Positions 63,377-64,000 of a DNA stretch of 64,000 bases are shown piece by piece; the first letter of the stretch is position 1; the number at the start of each line of letters is the position of its first letter. A program made the position numbers and the translations under genes. The stretch is taken from the NCBI GenBank assembly GCA_037976565.1, contig CP137680.1:17294374-17358373 (forward strand), read 5' to 3'. Under the pieces are notes generated by a model. It had not been told where the DNA came from. It ran no database searches and saw nothing but the letters and a program-made list of their open reading frames with translations. Origin of the DNA: Mesocentrotus franciscanus. Lineage: Eukaryota > Echinodermata > Echinoidea > Camarodonta > Strongylocentrotidae.

Positions 63377-63608
63377 ATAAGAGATAGGGAAAAAAGGGGA
63401 GACGGGAACGTGAAGGTCGAGGACGAGAGCAATCACGGGATCGTAAGGCATGGGTTTACTCACCTGTACTAGCACATGCGCACTTGCCACTGTTGATAGC
63501 TGCACCACCCCAACTGACGATTTGCTCCCCATCTACCGAGACCCAATAACCGTACCGTAAACCGGTCTTCTTCTCCGCAGCCAATAGAACAGCCCCTTTG
63601 CATCGATA
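61085..63608 (-). CDS. Fibrinogen-like domain protein (contactin-associated / neurexin-IV type), 3' end only
   Basis: Two exons, 63608-63464 and 61263-61085, join in phase 1 through a split Val codon into 107 residues plus stop. The protein continues upstream past the right edge. The first exon reads YRCKGAVLL, then GYWVSVDGEQ and SWGGAA, then KCACAST. The second has CMSDKSCNCDSN, YLPVTDV, LGDTG and finally EEGYVTLGPLRCQ. The order W-W/Y-V, Y/S-W-G-G, C-A-C, C-N-C-D, L-P-V-T, D-T, L-G-P-L-R-C is that of the fibrinogen-like module in CNTNAP/neurexin-IV proteins and of similar C-terminal domains in many marine invertebrate extracellular proteins. Here the domain ends the protein: no laminin-G, EGF or membrane span follows. 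It is probably secreted or the ectodomain end of a larger protein; its identity cannot be fixed without the upstream exons. Confidence 0.8.
62130..62750. repeat. GC-rich higher-order minisatellite in the fibrinogen-like gene's last intron
   Basis: Built from 10-14-bp words such as gggtgacgagac, gggtgccgagt and ttcaaaccgggtgc. Longer blocks recur in order (tttcaaaccgggtgcagagttagg; aaggacaccaagctgggtct / aaggataccaagttgggtct). It is much richer in G+C than its surroundings. The open frames across it are by-products. Confidence 0.75.
62745..62950. repeat. Imperfect inverted-repeat block next to the minisatellite
   Basis: gagccagtttggcacaactc near the left end matches the complement of gagtcgtgccaagccaactc near the right. 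Inner words (agctcggtacaactcg / cgagctacctcgagcc) are also roughly symmetrical. Probably a decayed MITE or foldback arm; no duplication seen. Confidence 0.4.
63325..63376. repeat. (GA)n microsatellite in intron of fibrinogen-like gene
   Basis: GA run with one gata interruption, about 90 bases inside the last intron from the donor site at 63463. Confidence 0.9.
63464..63608 (-). CDS. Fibrinogen-like protein, penultimate exon
   Basis: 145 nt; acceptor ctcctccag, donor gtgagt, ending in phase 1. It carries YRCKG, the GYWVSVDGEQ / SWGGAA core and the first cysteines (K-C-A-C) of the module. A minus-strand frame of 74 residues over the same place is a shadow in another frame. Confidence 0.8.
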
Positions 63609-64000
63609 CTGGAGGAGTCGATAAAATCATAAGACATCAAATTGAACTCCTTAATTCTAATCATCTTCGTATATCTCAACATGGTTTGAAGTTTGAATTT
63701 CTAATGTAAATGTAGAACAAAATAATAAATAAGAGAGTTTAGGAAATGTTGAAGTTGTAATCAATCAAATATAAATTGGCAACGCTGTGACGTATCTTGC
63801 AAGGTCCTCTCCCATTTGCTCCGTACATAAAATGTCATAAATTTATCTCTTTTTTTGATGCATGAATAGTTTTATTTCTTACATATGTGCAATGATTTCA
63901 TAAGGTTGCACGCATGATTACCTAGTAATGGAAATTTCTGAATTATATGGTCAATAACTGCTCTAATCATTACGGTGAAGACAACCTGCCCATGCAGCAG

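Noticed and set aside
63974..64000. Further upstream exon of the fibrinogen-like gene at the window edge
   Set aside because: A gtaatg donor-like sequence follows 27 open bases, but the peptide does not fit the residues expected before YRCKG and the stretch is too short to judge.

Overview
The window is animal nuclear DNA, most likely from a sea urchin or another echinoderm. It is AT-rich and intron-rich, and long stretches have no open frame worth calling. It is full of microsatellites and small inverted-repeat transposons. It also carries a tRNA-derived SINE whose body and (ATT)n tail look like those common in sea urchin genomes, and foldback elements with tandem-repeat arms like the sea urchin TU elements. 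The species cannot be named from sequence alone. No bacterial, viral or organellar genes are seen.

The strongest gene is on the minus strand from 55421 to 42718. Seven exons join in frame into a 247-residue four-pass membrane protein of the myelin proteolipid / M6 family (PLP, DM20, GPM6). The first exon carries only ATG plus one base. The six intron phases (1, 2, 0, 1, 0, 0) and the 66-nt sixth exon match vertebrate PLP1 as I recall it. The protein nevertheless lacks the cysteines of the second extracellular loop and the N-terminal cysteine cluster. Its introns hold most of the interesting mobile DNA: a SINE, LINE fragments, a 286-bp MITE inside a foldback element with minisatellite arms, and a second, decayed foldback element in the same intron.

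Upstream on the same strand is the 3' end of a second gene (63608-63464 and 61263-61085, continuing past the right edge). It encodes the C-terminal half of a fibrinogen-like domain of the kind found in contactin-associated / neurexin-IV-type proteins. Its last intron contains a GC-rich, higher-order degenerate minisatellite.

The left 42 kb has no confident complete gene. Two minus-strand sites look like first coding exons: 39037-39031 (ATGGCCG then gtaagt, behind about 320 nt without any ATG) and 1489-1411 (26 codons, also behind an ATG-free leader). Both end in phase 1, so they could be alternative starts of one gene running off the left edge, but this is inference. The rest is intergenic or intronic DNA with a six-copy 136-bp tandem array (12063-12875), a three-copy 147-bp array (42056-42494), several MITEs with target-site duplications, degenerate tandem repeats, a hammerhead-like motif, a long hairpin and interstitial telomere-like repeats.
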